Assembly (NCBI RefSeq): GCF_018449515.1
Contig: NZ_JAAVUQ010000039.1
Span: 1-64,000 of the forward strand
From: Caballeronia sp. dw_19
GTDB lineage: Bacteria > Pseudomonadota > Gammaproteobacteria > Burkholderiales > Burkholderiaceae
Length of the DNA stretch: 64,000 bases
Direction: 5' to 3'
Of this stretch, positions 17,765 to 27,117 are shown piece by piece; position 1 is the first letter of the stretch, and every line of letters begins with the position of its first letter. Under the pieces are notes generated by a model that was not told the origin of the DNA, searched no databases, and saw nothing but the letters and a program-made list of their open reading frames with translations. The position numbers were made by a program, and so were the translations under genes.

Positions 17765-19033
17765 ATGCGCATCTCCAGCTCCCAGTACTTCACGATGAAC
17801 GTCGAGACGATGAGCAATCAGCAGGCATCGCTCGCCAACATGTACGCGCAGATCTCATCGGGCAAGGCCTTGCAGACCGCTGCAGACAATCCGCTCGGCG
17901 CCGCGCAGGCCGTGGCGCTGACCGCGCAGGCGTCCAACCTCGCGCAGTACACGACCAACCAGTCGTCCGCGCTGACCTCGCTGCAGCAGGAAGACGCCAC
18001 GCTCACCAGCGTGACGACCGTGATGCAGAGCATCCAGTCGCTGGTGGTAAACGCCGGCAATGGCACGCTCAACGACACCGATCGGACCTCGCTTGCGACC
18101 CAGCTCCAGGGTTATCGCAGTACGCTGATGACGCTTGCCAACACCACCGACAGCAACGGCAACTACATCTTTGCCGGCTTCCAGGGCGGCTCGCAGCCTT
18201 TCGTCGACAACGCCTCGGGCGTTGGCGCGACCTACGCGGGCGGCCCCGGGCAGCGGCAGGTGCAGATTTCCGACACCCGCACGATCAACGTAGCCGATCC
18301 GGGTTCAGCAATATTTCAAAGCGTTTCGTCGAACGAAAGCACGCCGGTTTCGGCGGGATCGGCCGCCAATACGGGTTCGGGCACGATCGGTCCGGTCAGC
18401 GTGACCGACAGCAGCGACCCGGCCAACTCGTCGACCTACGCCATCACCTTCGGGACCACGACCACCGGCACGCCGCCCACGACAGTCAGTTCGTATTCGG
18501 TCACGGCTCAAGATCCGGCGACAGGCATAACCACGACCGTGACTCCGCCGACGCCTTATACGGCCGGCGACAACATCACGCTGGGTTCGCAGACCGTCGC
18601 TATTTCCGGCACGCCGGCATCGGGCGATACGTTCACCGTGGCGCCGGCGAACACCGGCAATATCAGCGATACGGACATTTTCACGACGCTCGATTCGTTG
18701 GTGAATGCACTGAAACAGCCGGCAGATACGGCGGCCGGGCAGGCGACGCTGCAAAACGCGCTGACCACCGCGGGCTCGAAAATCAGCAACACGTACAACA
18801 ACGTGCTGACGACGCAGACAGCCGTGGGTGGCCGCGAACAGGAAGTCTCGGCGACGCAGCTCTCGACGCAAACGACCTCGACCCAGACCGCCAGCAACCT
18901 GTCGGACCTGGTGAGCGTCAATCTGGTCAGTGCGATCAGCCAGTACGAACTGACGCAGAACTCGCTGCAGGCCGCACAACAGGCGTTTGCGCAGATCCAG
19001 AAGATGTCGTTGTTCAACTATTTGAGCAGTTAA
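17765..19033 (+). CDS. flgL: Hook-filament junction protein FlgL (HAP3)
   Basis: FlgL is the second junction protein and the flagellin-like base of the filament. The 422-residue product has flagellin-like N-terminal (MRISSSQYFTMNVETMSNQQ, ISSGKALQTAADNP) and C-terminal (SAISQYELTQNSLQAAQQAF) helices. It is about 100 residues longer than the enterobacterial protein because of a Thr/Ser-rich central insertion. A strong terminator follows 50 bp downstream, ending the flgKL unit at the edge of the defence insert. Confidence 0.96.
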   Translation: MRISSSQYFTMNVETMSNQQASLANMYAQISSGKALQTAADNPLGAAQAVALTAQASNLAQYTTNQSSALTSLQQEDATLTSVTTVMQSIQSLVVNAGNGTLNDTDRTSLATQLQGYRSTLMTLANTTDSNGNYIFAGFQGGSQPFVDNASGVGATYAGGPGQRQVQISDTRTINVADPGSAIFQSVSSNESTPVSAGSAANTGSGTIGPVSVTDSSDPANSSTYAITFGTTTTGTPPTTVSSYSVTAQDPATGITTTVTPPTPYTAGDNITLGSQTVAISGTPASGDTFTVAPANTGNISDTDIFTTLDSLVNALKQPADTAAGQATLQNALTTAGSKISNTYNNVLTTQTAVGGREQEVSATQLSTQTTSTQTASNLSDLVSVNLVSAISQYELTQNSLQAAQQAFAQIQKMSLFNYLSS

Positions 19034-19084
19034 GCGCCGGGGGGCGAGCGGGAAGGAATTGATGTGGGTTGTAGGATGTGTTTT

Positions 19085-19115
19085 GGGCCGCCGGTTTGAA
19101 GGGCGGCCCTTTTTA
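19085..19115 (+). terminator. Rho-independent terminator after flgL
   Basis: GGGCCGCC pairs perfectly with GGCGGCCC across a 9-nt loop and is followed directly by six T residues. Confidence 0.88.
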
Positions 19116-19166
19116 TTGGGTCATGGGGAGCATGTAGATGCCCGTTGAACGCCGTGTGGGAACCAA

Positions 19167-19250
19167 TGCGGTGAATAGCCGCCTTATTAACCGCATTTTA
19201 TGCGGAGAATAAATTGCCCTTTGCGGTGATTACGCCTCATAATCACCGCA
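19167..19250 (+). promoter_or_regulatory. Cluster of palindromic operators upstream of fic
   Basis: Two 29-bp elements share one architecture: TGCGGTGAATA-N7-TATTAACCGCA (19167-19195, one mismatch in the arms) and TGCGGTGATTA-N7-TAATCACCGCA (19222-19250, perfect 11-bp arms). Between them lies an additional half-site TGCGGAGAATA (19201-19211), which with the preceding arm forms CCGCAT-TTT-ATGCGG. A further related half-site, CGCGGAGAATG, falls in the first codons of fic. The second element ends on the A of the fic ATG, so a bound protein would block initiation. Autoregulation by the Fic protein's own C-terminal DNA-binding-like domain is inference. Confidence 0.75.
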
Positions 19251-20365
19251 TGAAACGCGGAGAATGGACTTTTATCTGGGAGGATCCTGACTGGCCGGTC
19301 TGGCGCTACGATCTGTCGATGATCGCCGCGCCGCTGGCCGCGGTCAGTCGCGCCCAGGGGTTGCTACACGGCAGGCTAGCCGATGTCGGTTTGACCCTGC
19401 GCAATCAGGCGAGTCTGGCCGCGCTCACCGAGGACGTGCTCAAGACCAGCGAGATCGAAGGGGAAAGGCTGAATGCGGATTCGGTCCGATCGTCTATCGC
19501 GCGCCGGCTTGGGGTGGATATCGGCGCGCTTGCACCGGTCGACCGGCACGTGGAGGGCGTGGTTGAAATGGTCCTCGACGCCACCACCCGCTGCGATGCC
19601 CCGTTGACCCGCGAGCGCTTGTTTGCGTGGCACGCGGCGTTGTTCCCGACCGGCTTCAGCGGTATGTCACGGATCCAGATCGGCGCATGGCGTAACGACG
19701 AAAATGGCGCCATGCAGGTGGTCTCCGGTCCTATCGGCCGTCAGCGGGTTCATTTCGAGGCGCCGCCGGCCGATCGCCTCAACGCCGAGACAACGCGTTT
19801 TCTCGACTGGCTTAATCAGGACTCGGCCGTGGCGCCGGTGATCAAGGCCGGGTTGGCGCATCTGTGGTTCGTCACACTGCATCCTTTCGACGATGGCAAC
19901 GGCCGTATCGCCCGGGCAATAGGCGACTTGCTGCTCGCTCGCGCCGACGGCAGTCCGCAGCGCTTCTACAGCCTGTCGGCGCAGATCCAGTCGGAGCGCA
20001 GCGCTTATTACGACATCCTTGAGCAGACGCAGCGCGGATCGCTCGATGTCACCGCTTGGCTTGCGTGGTTCCTGGACGCGCTGCATCGCGCGGTGGACAA
20101 CGCTCAGCACACGGTGGACGCGGTGCTGGTCAAGACGCGTTTCTGGCAGCGCTGGGCTGCCGCGCCGTTCAACGAGCGGCAGATCAAGCTGCTGAACCGG
20201 CTGCTGGATGGTTTCGATGGCAAGCTGACCAGCAGCAAGTGGGCGGCAATCGCGAAGTGTTCGCCGGATACCGCGTTACGGGACATCGGCGAACTGGTGG
20301 CGTTGGGGGCGCTGCGCAGATCGGTGTCGGGCGGGCGCAGCACGGCGTACGAACTGGCTGATTGA
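19250..20365 (+). CDS. Fic family protein (predicted AMP/NMP transferase) with DUF4172 and winged-helix-like tail
   Basis: Fic enzymes transfer a nucleotide monophosphate to target hydroxyl groups. The product has an N-terminal DUF4172-type start (EDPDWPVWRYD), an inhibitory-helix motif TSEIEGE near residue 66 matching [S/T]xxxE[G/N] (the autoinhibited class with the helix before the Fic core), and an intact catalytic motif HPFDDGNGRIAR at residue 211. The last 60 residues (NERQIKLLNRLLDGFDGKL to the end) look like a winged helix. The ATG matches the family N-terminus but has no ribosome site; an alternative TTG at 19214 has GGAGA upstream and would add 12 residues. Neighbour of Wadjet, convergent with jetD. 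The target is unknown. Confidence 0.9.
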   Translation: MKRGEWTFIWEDPDWPVWRYDLSMIAAPLAAVSRAQGLLHGRLADVGLTLRNQASLAALTEDVLKTSEIEGERLNADSVRSSIARRLGVDIGALAPVDRHVEGVVEMVLDATTRCDAPLTRERLFAWHAALFPTGFSGMSRIQIGAWRNDENGAMQVVSGPIGRQRVHFEAPPADRLNAETTRFLDWLNQDSAVAPVIKAGLAHLWFVTLHPFDDGNGRIARAIGDLLLARADGSPQRFYSLSAQIQSERSAYYDILEQTQRGSLDVTAWLAWFLDALHRAVDNAQHTVDAVLVKTRFWQRWAAAPFNERQIKLLNRLLDGFDGKLTSSKWAAIAKCSPDTALRDIGELVALGALRRSVSGGRSTAYELAD

Positions 20366-20467
20366 AGTCCTGCGCGTTCCCGTTGTCCCGTCCGTCCGCG
20401 ATCGCAGGCCGAATCCAAATCCATGCCGCAACGCATCAACGCCACAACGCCGCGCGAACATCTCGGG

Positions 20468-21646
20468 CTACGCCAGCGCAGCCAATGCTGCCTCGACCCA
20501 CCCGAAGCCAATCCTCTCCTGTTCAAGACGCAGGTTTTTACGCAGCCGGTTATCGCGCAAGTCGTTGAACAGGGCCTGCTCTTGCTCGTTGAGTCTCGGC
20601 AGATCGCGCAGCGTTTGCTGTTCCTCCCGATCCCATTGCGACGCAAATGCCAGCAACGTTTTGCGGTCCATCAGAAACGACTCCGCATGATCGAACCGGC
20701 TGCGCAGTTGATCGAGGATCGCGAAGCCGTGGGTGTCGATATCGCCCCAATAATAAATCTGGCGACGTGTAAGCCATTGCGCGTTGGCCAGCATCTCGAA
20801 GCCATATCCCGCACCGAAGATGACCATGCCGTCCTTGACTGGCGGAAAGGCCAGGAAGTTGATTTCGTTTTCGGTGATAAAAATCCGGCCAACATCAGGG
20901 TTGAGTTCGATAAAGCTCGCGGCATCGAGCGTAATGTCTTGCGTGGCGTGCGTCGTCCGGAACAGGGCCTTGTCCGCGTCGAGCACGCGAAAGCGGATGC
21001 GCAACGGCTTTTCGCGCAAGCCAAAACGGCTGGCGAACTGATTCACGCCGGAGCGCGACGGGTCGACCGCCTCCGGGCTCAAGACACGATCGAGCAACTC
21101 CGCCAGCACGCCGCGATGACCCTCGATGAACTTGGTGTGGATATCGGGGATATCTACCTGCCGGAGATAGACATCGGGACGCGGATGAGCCTGGAACCAC
21201 TCACAGATATCCAGCAGTTTGCTCCACACATCGGCAAGCTCGAGCGCGCGCAGCGGCCGCTCGGCAAGCCACGGCAGCAAACGCGCTTCCCGCGTGCGCG
21301 TCGTTTCCAGCAACGCTGCGAAGCGGGCCGTTTCCCGTTGCTTGCCGATAAAGGCCACCGCGTACTCGAGCGAATCGAGCCATACGGCGTCCGGCAAAGC
21401 ATTGGCGCCGAATACCCGATGCCTGAACTCCCTCATTTCGACGCGGCAGTGGGTCATCGCCCGAAGCTCGATGATCCATTGCCGGATCTCCTCGAATCGA
21501 TCGGCAATCTCGGCGGATGAAGGACCCTTGAGCATGAGTCGCCTGGGAAAAAGCGACTCGCCCCTGGCCAGGCTGCCGAGCAATTCTCCCCTCTCCCAAA
21601 GCCGCATGACCTGTTTGCGCAGATCGGCTGGCGTGGTCCAGCTCAT
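20468..21646 (-). CDS. jetD: Wadjet anti-plasmid system nuclease subunit JetD (DUF3322/DUF2220)
   Basis: JetD is the nuclease of Wadjet, which cuts circular plasmid DNA after the JetABC motor has extruded it. The 392-residue product has an N-terminal DUF3322 region (start MSWTTPADLRKQVMRLWERG) and a C-terminal DUF2220 TOPRIM-like domain with the acidic residues of ITENEINFLAFP and YWGDIDTHGFAILDQL in the expected order. The ATG overlaps the jetC stop by 4 bp. It is the last gene of the jetABCD operon and convergent with fic; the 100 bp between them hold no obvious terminator. Catalytic residues appear intact. Confidence 0.94.
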   Translation of the reverse strand: MSWTTPADLRKQVMRLWERGELLGSLARGESLFPRRLMLKGPSSAEIADRFEEIRQWIIELRAMTHCRVEMREFRHRVFGANALPDAVWLDSLEYAVAFIGKQRETARFAALLETTRTREARLLPWLAERPLRALELADVWSKLLDICEWFQAHPRPDVYLRQVDIPDIHTKFIEGHRGVLAELLDRVLSPEAVDPSRSGVNQFASRFGLREKPLRIRFRVLDADKALFRTTHATQDITLDAASFIELNPDVGRIFITENEINFLAFPPVKDGMVIFGAGYGFEMLANAQWLTRRQIYYWGDIDTHGFAILDQLRSRFDHAESFLMDRKTLLAFASQWDREEQQTLRDLPRLNEQEQALFNDLRDNRLRKNLRLEQERIGFGWVEAALAALA

Positions 21647-24600
21647 TGGCCCTTCCTTGCTTTTTCCTCGCGATACTCTTCGATCGACAGATTGCGCAAT
21701 CTCGATTCCCGCCCTTCCTTGTTATCGACGAAACCCACGCTCGCGACGAAGGGCTCGATGATGTGGATTTTCTGCAAGGGCGTGACGATCAGCAGTTGCA
21801 GATTGAGCTGCGCAAAAAGGCGCAGGCCGTATTGCGCGGACTCGTCGGAACCACGGCCGAACGCTTCGTCGATCACCACGAAGCGAAACGAGCGGGAACG
21901 CACCGCGCCCCATTCAAGGCCAAACTGGTAAGCGAGGCTGGCCGCGAGAATGGTATAGGCGAGCTTCTCCTTCTGACCGCCCGACTTGCCGCCGGAATCC
22001 GAGTAATGCTCGTGTTCCGTATCGTCCTCACGCCAACGCTCACTGGCGGCGAATACGAACCAGTTTCGTACGTCGGTGACCTTGGTGGTCCAGCGGCGAT
22101 CCGGTTCACCCAAACCCTCGCGTCCCCGAAAGCGTTCAATGATCTGTTTGACCTGTAGAAACTTGGCCTCCGAATATTGGGCGTCGTCGGAACCCGTCAG
22201 CGTGCCTTCGGTGCAAGAACGTAACTCGCTTTGGAAGTCGCGAATATCCGCGTCGGGCGTCGACAACGCTTCGAGCACGATGTAGCGCCCCGTGTTGTAG
22301 TCAATCTGCGTGAGCGACTCGTTGATGCGCGTGATGCGCTCCTTGATCGTCTCTCGCTCTCGCGCCAGTTGCGACTGGAAGTTGGCCACTTCCCGAATCG
22401 TGTTTTCGTTCAGCAAGTCCTTGAAGCGATTTTCAAACCGGGGCAAATCATCGCCCTTCAGCTTGTCCAGCATCATCCGGTATTCACCCGCCGATTCAAT
22501 GGCAACGTCCACTTCCTGCGTTTCCAGCGGGAAAGCGAGGTTATAGGCGCTCATTGCCTGGACGATCTTGTCGCGCTGGCGTGAGACTTTCTTGTCTTCG
22601 GCGTCGATAGTGGTCTGAAGAAATCCGCGCAGATCGCTTTCGCGGTTGTCGCAGGATTCCACCGTGAGCTGATGTTTGCCCAGCACTTCGTGCCAGGTCG
22701 ATTCCAGTTGCCCGAAATAAGCCGTGTAGCTTTCGTAGCCGGGGTCATCGAGAATGGCGCGGGTCTGCGTGCGCAATTCTTCCGCGATGCTTTGCTTTTC
22801 GCCGGTTCGGGAACGCGCGTCCTTGTGCTCGTCGAGCTGGCTTTCCGTGCTCTTCAGCGCCGCGCTGACTTCACTCAACCGCGCGGTCAGTTGCGCGAGC
22901 ATGTCCGACGCCGACTCGAGCAGCCGCTTTTCATCGCGTAATTGAGCTACCTCAACCGCGAGTGAATTCCAGTCGAGTTCACGGAACTCGGCATGCTCCT
23001 CCAGCTTCGAAAGTACCGTCAACCGATGCTTGCAAGCTTTCTGATCGGCCAGGATCTTGGCGACAAGACTGCCCAGTTCGCTCAGTTGAGCGGCCAACTG
23101 CCGGGCTTTGGCTTCAAGGGCCGCGATCTTGGCTTCGTTGGTCCATCCCAGTACATATCGGCTGCGATCATCCAGGCGATGACGGTCGTCCTTCTCATGG
23201 CGTTCACCCGGCGCCTTGATCTGGCCTGCACGCGTGATTGCCCGCGTTTCACGGCGGAACTGTTCCTGGGTGCTGCAGCAAACCACGTTGAAGCGGTGTG
23301 CGACCTCGCGTTCGAGCCAGTCGTAGAAGGGCGAATCCGGCTTGATCGCAAGCTTCCGGGCGAGGGAATCGGCCTGCAGCGCGGGCAGTTCGCCACGAAC
23401 GCCCGACCGGATCCGGAAGAACACGAGCCGTCCCCGGAGGTGGGTTTTGTCGACCCATTCCACGACCGCCGCGTAATGCGTGTCAGGGACCAGCAATGAC
23501 AGGCCGAAGCTGCGCAACAGCCGCTCGGCCGCGCCTTCCCAATCGCGCTCGTCTTCGCGGACCTGGAGCAGTTCGCCGGCAAACGAGAGTGACGCCTCAG
23601 GCAGATCGAGCGCCTCGCACAATGCCACGCGCATGGCGACTTGTTCCGCGGGAATGTTGCTTCGACGGCTTTTCAGGCTGTCGATTTCCGCCGACAACGC
23701 GTCGTGCTGCTGTTTCCCCTGAAGCAGGCTGACGCCGTGCTCGGTCAGATCGTTCTGATAGCGAACGTCTGCTTCCTGAGCGGACTCGGACAGGGCGGAC
23801 AGGCGTTGGCGCAACGCCTGGAACGCGGCTTCGTCTTCCGCCGGATGCTCGCCGACGGCACGCACCAGCTCGGCATGATGCTGCGCCTTGCGTTTGCGGG
23901 TGTCGCAATCGAGGTCCTTCTTGCGTATTTCGGCGTCAAGCCGCTCCAGGCGGTCACCGCCGTTCTCGGCGATGTTGCGCTTGAGTTCGCTTTCTTCCAC
24001 GCGCTGATCGTCACGCAAGGCTTCGAGCCGCCTGATCTGGCCGTCTTGCCTTTCCCAGTCCGCCGTCAATCCCGCGATGCGTTTGTCAAGCAAGCCAAGT
24101 TTCAGGCCTGTGGCGTAGTAGCGAAGCGCTTCACGGCATGCGCGCAGTCCTTCCACCTGGAGCAATAGCTTGGCGTATCGGTCGCAGTCGTCGGTGAGTG
24201 GCGTGAGACGGTCCATTTGCCGCTTGGCCTTGAGCACCGCTTCGTGCGCGCGATTCAGGTCGTCGAAATGGGCAATCAAGGCGGCAATGCGCGGCGCGAC
24301 CTCGAAGGGCTCGAGCATATGGCTGCGCACGAAGTCGGTGAGATTGCCCACGGACTTCATCGATACGGTCTGGTGAAACAGTTCCAGCGCCTGTTCGTTT
24401 TCAATCCCGAAGCGACGGCGGAACCACGCGCCGTACGGGGGGAAACTATCGAATACTTCTGCTCCGAGGCCGCGCAGCTTCTTGCGCAATGCCGGGATAT
24501 CCGTGCCGAAGTTCGCGAAGTCCGCGGCTATCGACAATGCGCGCTCGGCGCCGACGAAAAGCCTTGCGGGCTGGCCGTGCGGCTCCTTCATCCAGAAGAC

Positions 24601-25017
24601 CTGGGCGAGCGTGATGGTCTGGTCATAACCGGCGTTATGAAAGGTGCCCAGGATGACGGAGTAGTTGTTGTGATCCCGCAGCGCGACAGGCTTGGCGTTG
24701 CCGCTCACCTCGTTGCGTTCTGATTTGTAGTGGCCGAGCACGTACGAACGAAGCGATCTTTCCTTGTTGTCCGCGCCGGCCGCCTTGTTGTAGGCAATGC
24801 GATGCGCCGGAACGAGCAGCGTGGTGACCGCGTCGACCAGCGTCGATTTGCCCGAGCCGATATCGCCCGTCAGCAGCGCGTTCTCGCCGTGCGGATTCAG
24901 CACCCATACGCGGGCGTCGAATGTGCCCCAGTTGTAGACCTCCAGGCGCTGAAGGCGGAAACCCGACAGCGCGTCGTCGGCCACGAAGTCGAGACCTGGC
25001 AGTTGCATGTCAGTCAT
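21643..25017 (-). CDS. jetC: Wadjet SMC-like ATPase JetC
   Basis: JetC is the SMC/MukB-like motor of Wadjet that loads on and extrudes DNA. The product (about 1124 residues) has Walker A GDIGSGKST at residues 51-59, long coiled coils from about residue 270 to 900 interrupted by a hinge-like region near residues 480-640, an ABC signature-like SGGQKEKLAYTILA and Walker B RFVVIDEAFGRGSD. The start MTDMQLPGLDF is chosen because GGAGG lies eight bases upstream; it overlaps the jetB stop by 8 bp. Operon position and length fit type I Wadjet. Confidence 0.95.
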   Translation of the reverse strand: MTDMQLPGLDFVADDALSGFRLQRLEVYNWGTFDARVWVLNPHGENALLTGDIGSGKSTLVDAVTTLLVPAHRIAYNKAAGADNKERSLRSYVLGHYKSERNEVSGNAKPVALRDHNNYSVILGTFHNAGYDQTITLAQVFWMKEPHGQPARLFVGAERALSIAADFANFGTDIPALRKKLRGLGAEVFDSFPPYGAWFRRRFGIENEQALELFHQTVSMKSVGNLTDFVRSHMLEPFEVAPRIAALIAHFDDLNRAHEAVLKAKRQMDRLTPLTDDCDRYAKLLLQVEGLRACREALRYYATGLKLGLLDKRIAGLTADWERQDGQIRRLEALRDDQRVEESELKRNIAENGGDRLERLDAEIRKKDLDCDTRKRKAQHHAELVRAVGEHPAEDEAAFQALRQRLSALSESAQEADVRYQNDLTEHGVSLLQGKQQHDALSAEIDSLKSRRSNIPAEQVAMRVALCEALDLPEASLSFAGELLQVREDERDWEGAAERLLRSFGLSLLVPDTHYAAVVEWVDKTHLRGRLVFFRIRSGVRGELPALQADSLARKLAIKPDSPFYDWLEREVAHRFNVVCCSTQEQFRRETRAITRAGQIKAPGERHEKDDRHRLDDRSRYVLGWTNEAKIAALEAKARQLAAQLSELGSLVAKILADQKACKHRLTVLSKLEEHAEFRELDWNSLAVEVAQLRDEKRLLESASDMLAQLTARLSEVSAALKSTESQLDEHKDARSRTGEKQSIAEELRTQTRAILDDPGYESYTAYFGQLESTWHEVLGKHQLTVESCDNRESDLRGFLQTTIDAEDKKVSRQRDKIVQAMSAYNLAFPLETQEVDVAIESAGEYRMMLDKLKGDDLPRFENRFKDLLNENTIREVANFQSQLARERETIKERITRINESLTQIDYNTGRYIVLEALSTPDADIRDFQSELRSCTEGTLTGSDDAQYSEAKFLQVKQIIERFRGREGLGEPDRRWTTKVTDVRNWFVFAASERWREDDTEHEHYSDSGGKSGGQKEKLAYTILAASLAYQFGLEWGAVRSRSFRFVVIDEAFGRGSDESAQYGLRLFAQLNLQLLIVTPLQKIHIIEPFVASVGFVDNKEGRESRLRNLSIEEYREEKARKGQ

Positions 25018-25660
25018 GGGCGTCTGCCTCCGCTGAACCATCGAGTTGAGCGCGGTAGGCCGCGAGCCTTGCATCGAAATCAGCGAGCCACTGAGCGTCC
25101 ACGAACGCTTTCAGGATGCGCTGCACCTCGAACGCGGCCGGACCTTCCTGTTTACCTGCCCCAGGTTTGAGCCGTCGCAAGAATCCCAGTTCGACGATTC
25201 TGTTGACATGCGTCTCGATCTGATCGACCACTTTTGCATCGTTGCTGCCGGCGGGCAGAAATACCCGCATCAGTTCGGTGATCTGTTCGCGCGTGAGGAT
25301 GAGGCGAGTATCCGCACCGCCCGCGTCAGATTCGGCGAGCTTCTTTCTGAGCAACGCAAGCAGCAAGCTGACCGGGAACGACAACGGCCGCCGTGCGACG
25401 AGACGCGGCAGTTTGGGTTCGTCATCTGCCCCGTCTTCCTCCGGACGCGCGCGTAAAAAGGCGTACCCCTCCGCTTCGTCCAGCACCAGCGTGAGGCCCA
25501 GTACCGAAACATAGTCGCGCACGCGGGCTTGCAGTTCGAGCAACGCTTGCCAGAGAGCGGGGTCGCTGTCCCGGTAGCAGACGCCTTTGAGCAGCGGAAT
25601 AACCACGCTGGAGAGACCGGCTGTGGAGGTTGTAGCTACGTCTGAATCTTGATCCGGCAT
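25010..25660 (-). CDS. jetB: Wadjet subunit JetB (DUF4194, MukE-like)
   Basis: JetB is the MukE/kite-like winged-helix subunit that bridges JetA and JetC. The 216-residue product has the DUF4194 features: IPLLKGVCYRDSDPALWQAL near the N-terminus, ARRPLSFPVSLLLALLRKKL in the middle, and the winged-helix part EQITELMRVFLPAGSND followed by LGFLRRL. The ATG at MPDQDSD is chosen for GAGGT just upstream; longer in-frame starts would read back into jetA. The gap from jetA is 2 bp. Confidence 0.93.
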   Translation of the reverse strand: MPDQDSDVATTSTAGLSSVVIPLLKGVCYRDSDPALWQALLELQARVRDYVSVLGLTLVLDEAEGYAFLRARPEEDGADDEPKLPRLVARRPLSFPVSLLLALLRKKLAESDAGGADTRLILTREQITELMRVFLPAGSNDAKVVDQIETHVNRIVELGFLRRLKPGAGKQEGPAAFEVQRILKAFVDAQWLADFDARLAAYRAQLDGSAEADAHD

Positions 25661-25662
25661 GC

Positions 25663-27117
25663 TTACCTCACAAAAATGACGCGCGGAAAGCTGGCCTGCC
25701 GCGTGTGTTGCTCGCCGCTTGGCGCCTTGCCTTGCCAAGTCACGATATCGACCGCTTTTTCATCCACCACCGTCGTGAAAGAGTCGCTGCCGAGTTGCAG
25801 GTAGGCCACCAGTTCCGCCAAACCGTGTTCAAGCGGTTGCGTGTCGCATAGCTCACGCAACGTCACTTGAGCGCGATCCTGCAGGACATGACGGATGTGC
25901 CGCGCAAGCTTTTCGCGGTCGATCACGACCTGCGAATAGAGCGCGCCAGCGTCCACGTTGGCGTCACCGGCTTCCAGTGCGATATCGGCGAGGCGCGGTT
26001 TGAAAGACGGGACGTGCAGCGGCCTTTCCATAGGCAGCTCAATGTCGGCCGCCGTGTCGGCGATAGTCATTATCTGACCGGGTGGCGGCTGCTCTCGCAC
26101 AGCCAGCGCATGCATCTCCACGCCGCGCAGGATGTCCATGATGCGGCGATTTTCCAGCCACGCCTGATCGTCGAGAAACCGTCGCAACTGCTGCGAAAGC
26201 GTGGCCACGGTTCGCTGCGTATGCTCACCGGCTTCCAGCCAGTCGTAATGCACCCGGCGCGTGCGGCCATCGGGTTTGAGTTCTGCGACGGGCGGCAACG
26301 CCAACACGCGTTCGAGCAGCATCGACAACTCTTCCTGCCGGCTGCTCGACATCAGGAAATCCCAAAAGGCGCGAAAACTTCGCCCCTGATCGGAGTCGGA
26401 AATGGCGTCGCGCTCGCCAAGGATCTCCTCCAGCAGCGCACCTTTGGCGCCGTCCCATAACGCAATGCGCTCGCGCACGCGCCGGTCCAGGCCACGGAAA
26501 TTCTGCTCTACCTCGCGAAAATCGGTCAGGAGTTCCCGCGCTAACGCGATGAACTGCTGGAACCGGTCTTTCAGCTCGGTGGCATCGAGGAGTGCGATAT
26601 CGCCTGTCAGCGCTCGGGCGATTTCCGCGTCGATGTCGTCGCGCCGTTTCTGCAACCCCGTGATCCGGGCCTGCGGGTCGCTTTCACTTCCTTGGCTCAT
26701 TTGCTTGAGCAATTCGAACAGGGTGAGCAGCCGGGACTCGGTGCCGACAAAGCTGCGTTCCACCAGCGTCCCCAGCCACGCGATGGCTTTCTCGGTGGCG
26801 GGGGTGAGATCGAAGTGAGGTTCGTCCGAACCTTGAGGATAGAACTTGCGCAGCCAGCCTTTGTCGTTGGCGGCCCAGTCGTCCAGATAACTCTGCGCCG
26901 TTTTCGGGAAGGCCGCGGATCCCAATTGTTCGCGCAGGCCGAACAGTTCGTCCTCCAGCGCCTCGGCAAGATCGGCTTGCGACATGACCCGCACGTTGGG
27001 CGCGATGAAGGTCCGTTGCAGGAAGCTTGCTACAAGGGGGGCGTGATCGGATCGCAGGAGGCGCCACGCCGGATGATTCTGGCGCAACTGGTCGAGGGTG
27101 AAATAGTCGAGGTTCAT
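25663..27117 (-). CDS. jetA: Wadjet subunit JetA (DUF3375, MukF-like)
   Basis: JetA is the kleisin (MukF-like) subunit of Wadjet. The 484-residue product begins MNLDYFTLDQLRQNHPAWRL, the usual DUF3375 N-terminus with a winged helix, followed by helical segments and a C-terminal region rich in acidic and Leu residues (TLRELCDTQPLEHGLAELVA). An upstream in-frame start 26 codons earlier is not conserved in style and is rejected. It is first in the operon; the 114 bp upstream must contain the promoter but no strong -35/-10 pair is seen. Confidence 0.93.
   Translation of the reverse strand: MNLDYFTLDQLRQNHPAWRLLRSDHAPLVASFLQRTFIAPNVRVMSQADLAEALEDELFGLREQLGSAAFPKTAQSYLDDWAANDKGWLRKFYPQGSDEPHFDLTPATEKAIAWLGTLVERSFVGTESRLLTLFELLKQMSQGSESDPQARITGLQKRRDDIDAEIARALTGDIALLDATELKDRFQQFIALARELLTDFREVEQNFRGLDRRVRERIALWDGAKGALLEEILGERDAISDSDQGRSFRAFWDFLMSSSRQEELSMLLERVLALPPVAELKPDGRTRRVHYDWLEAGEHTQRTVATLSQQLRRFLDDQAWLENRRIMDILRGVEMHALAVREQPPPGQIMTIADTAADIELPMERPLHVPSFKPRLADIALEAGDANVDAGALYSQVVIDREKLARHIRHVLQDRAQVTLRELCDTQPLEHGLAELVAYLQLGSDSFTTVVDEKAVDIVTWQGKAPSGEQHTRQASFPRVIFVR

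Noticed and set aside
20423..21520. A 365-codon plus-strand frame overlapping jetD
   Set aside because: It is antisense to a well-supported Wadjet gene, begins in the fic-jetD gap without a ribosome site, and has no recognisable domain.
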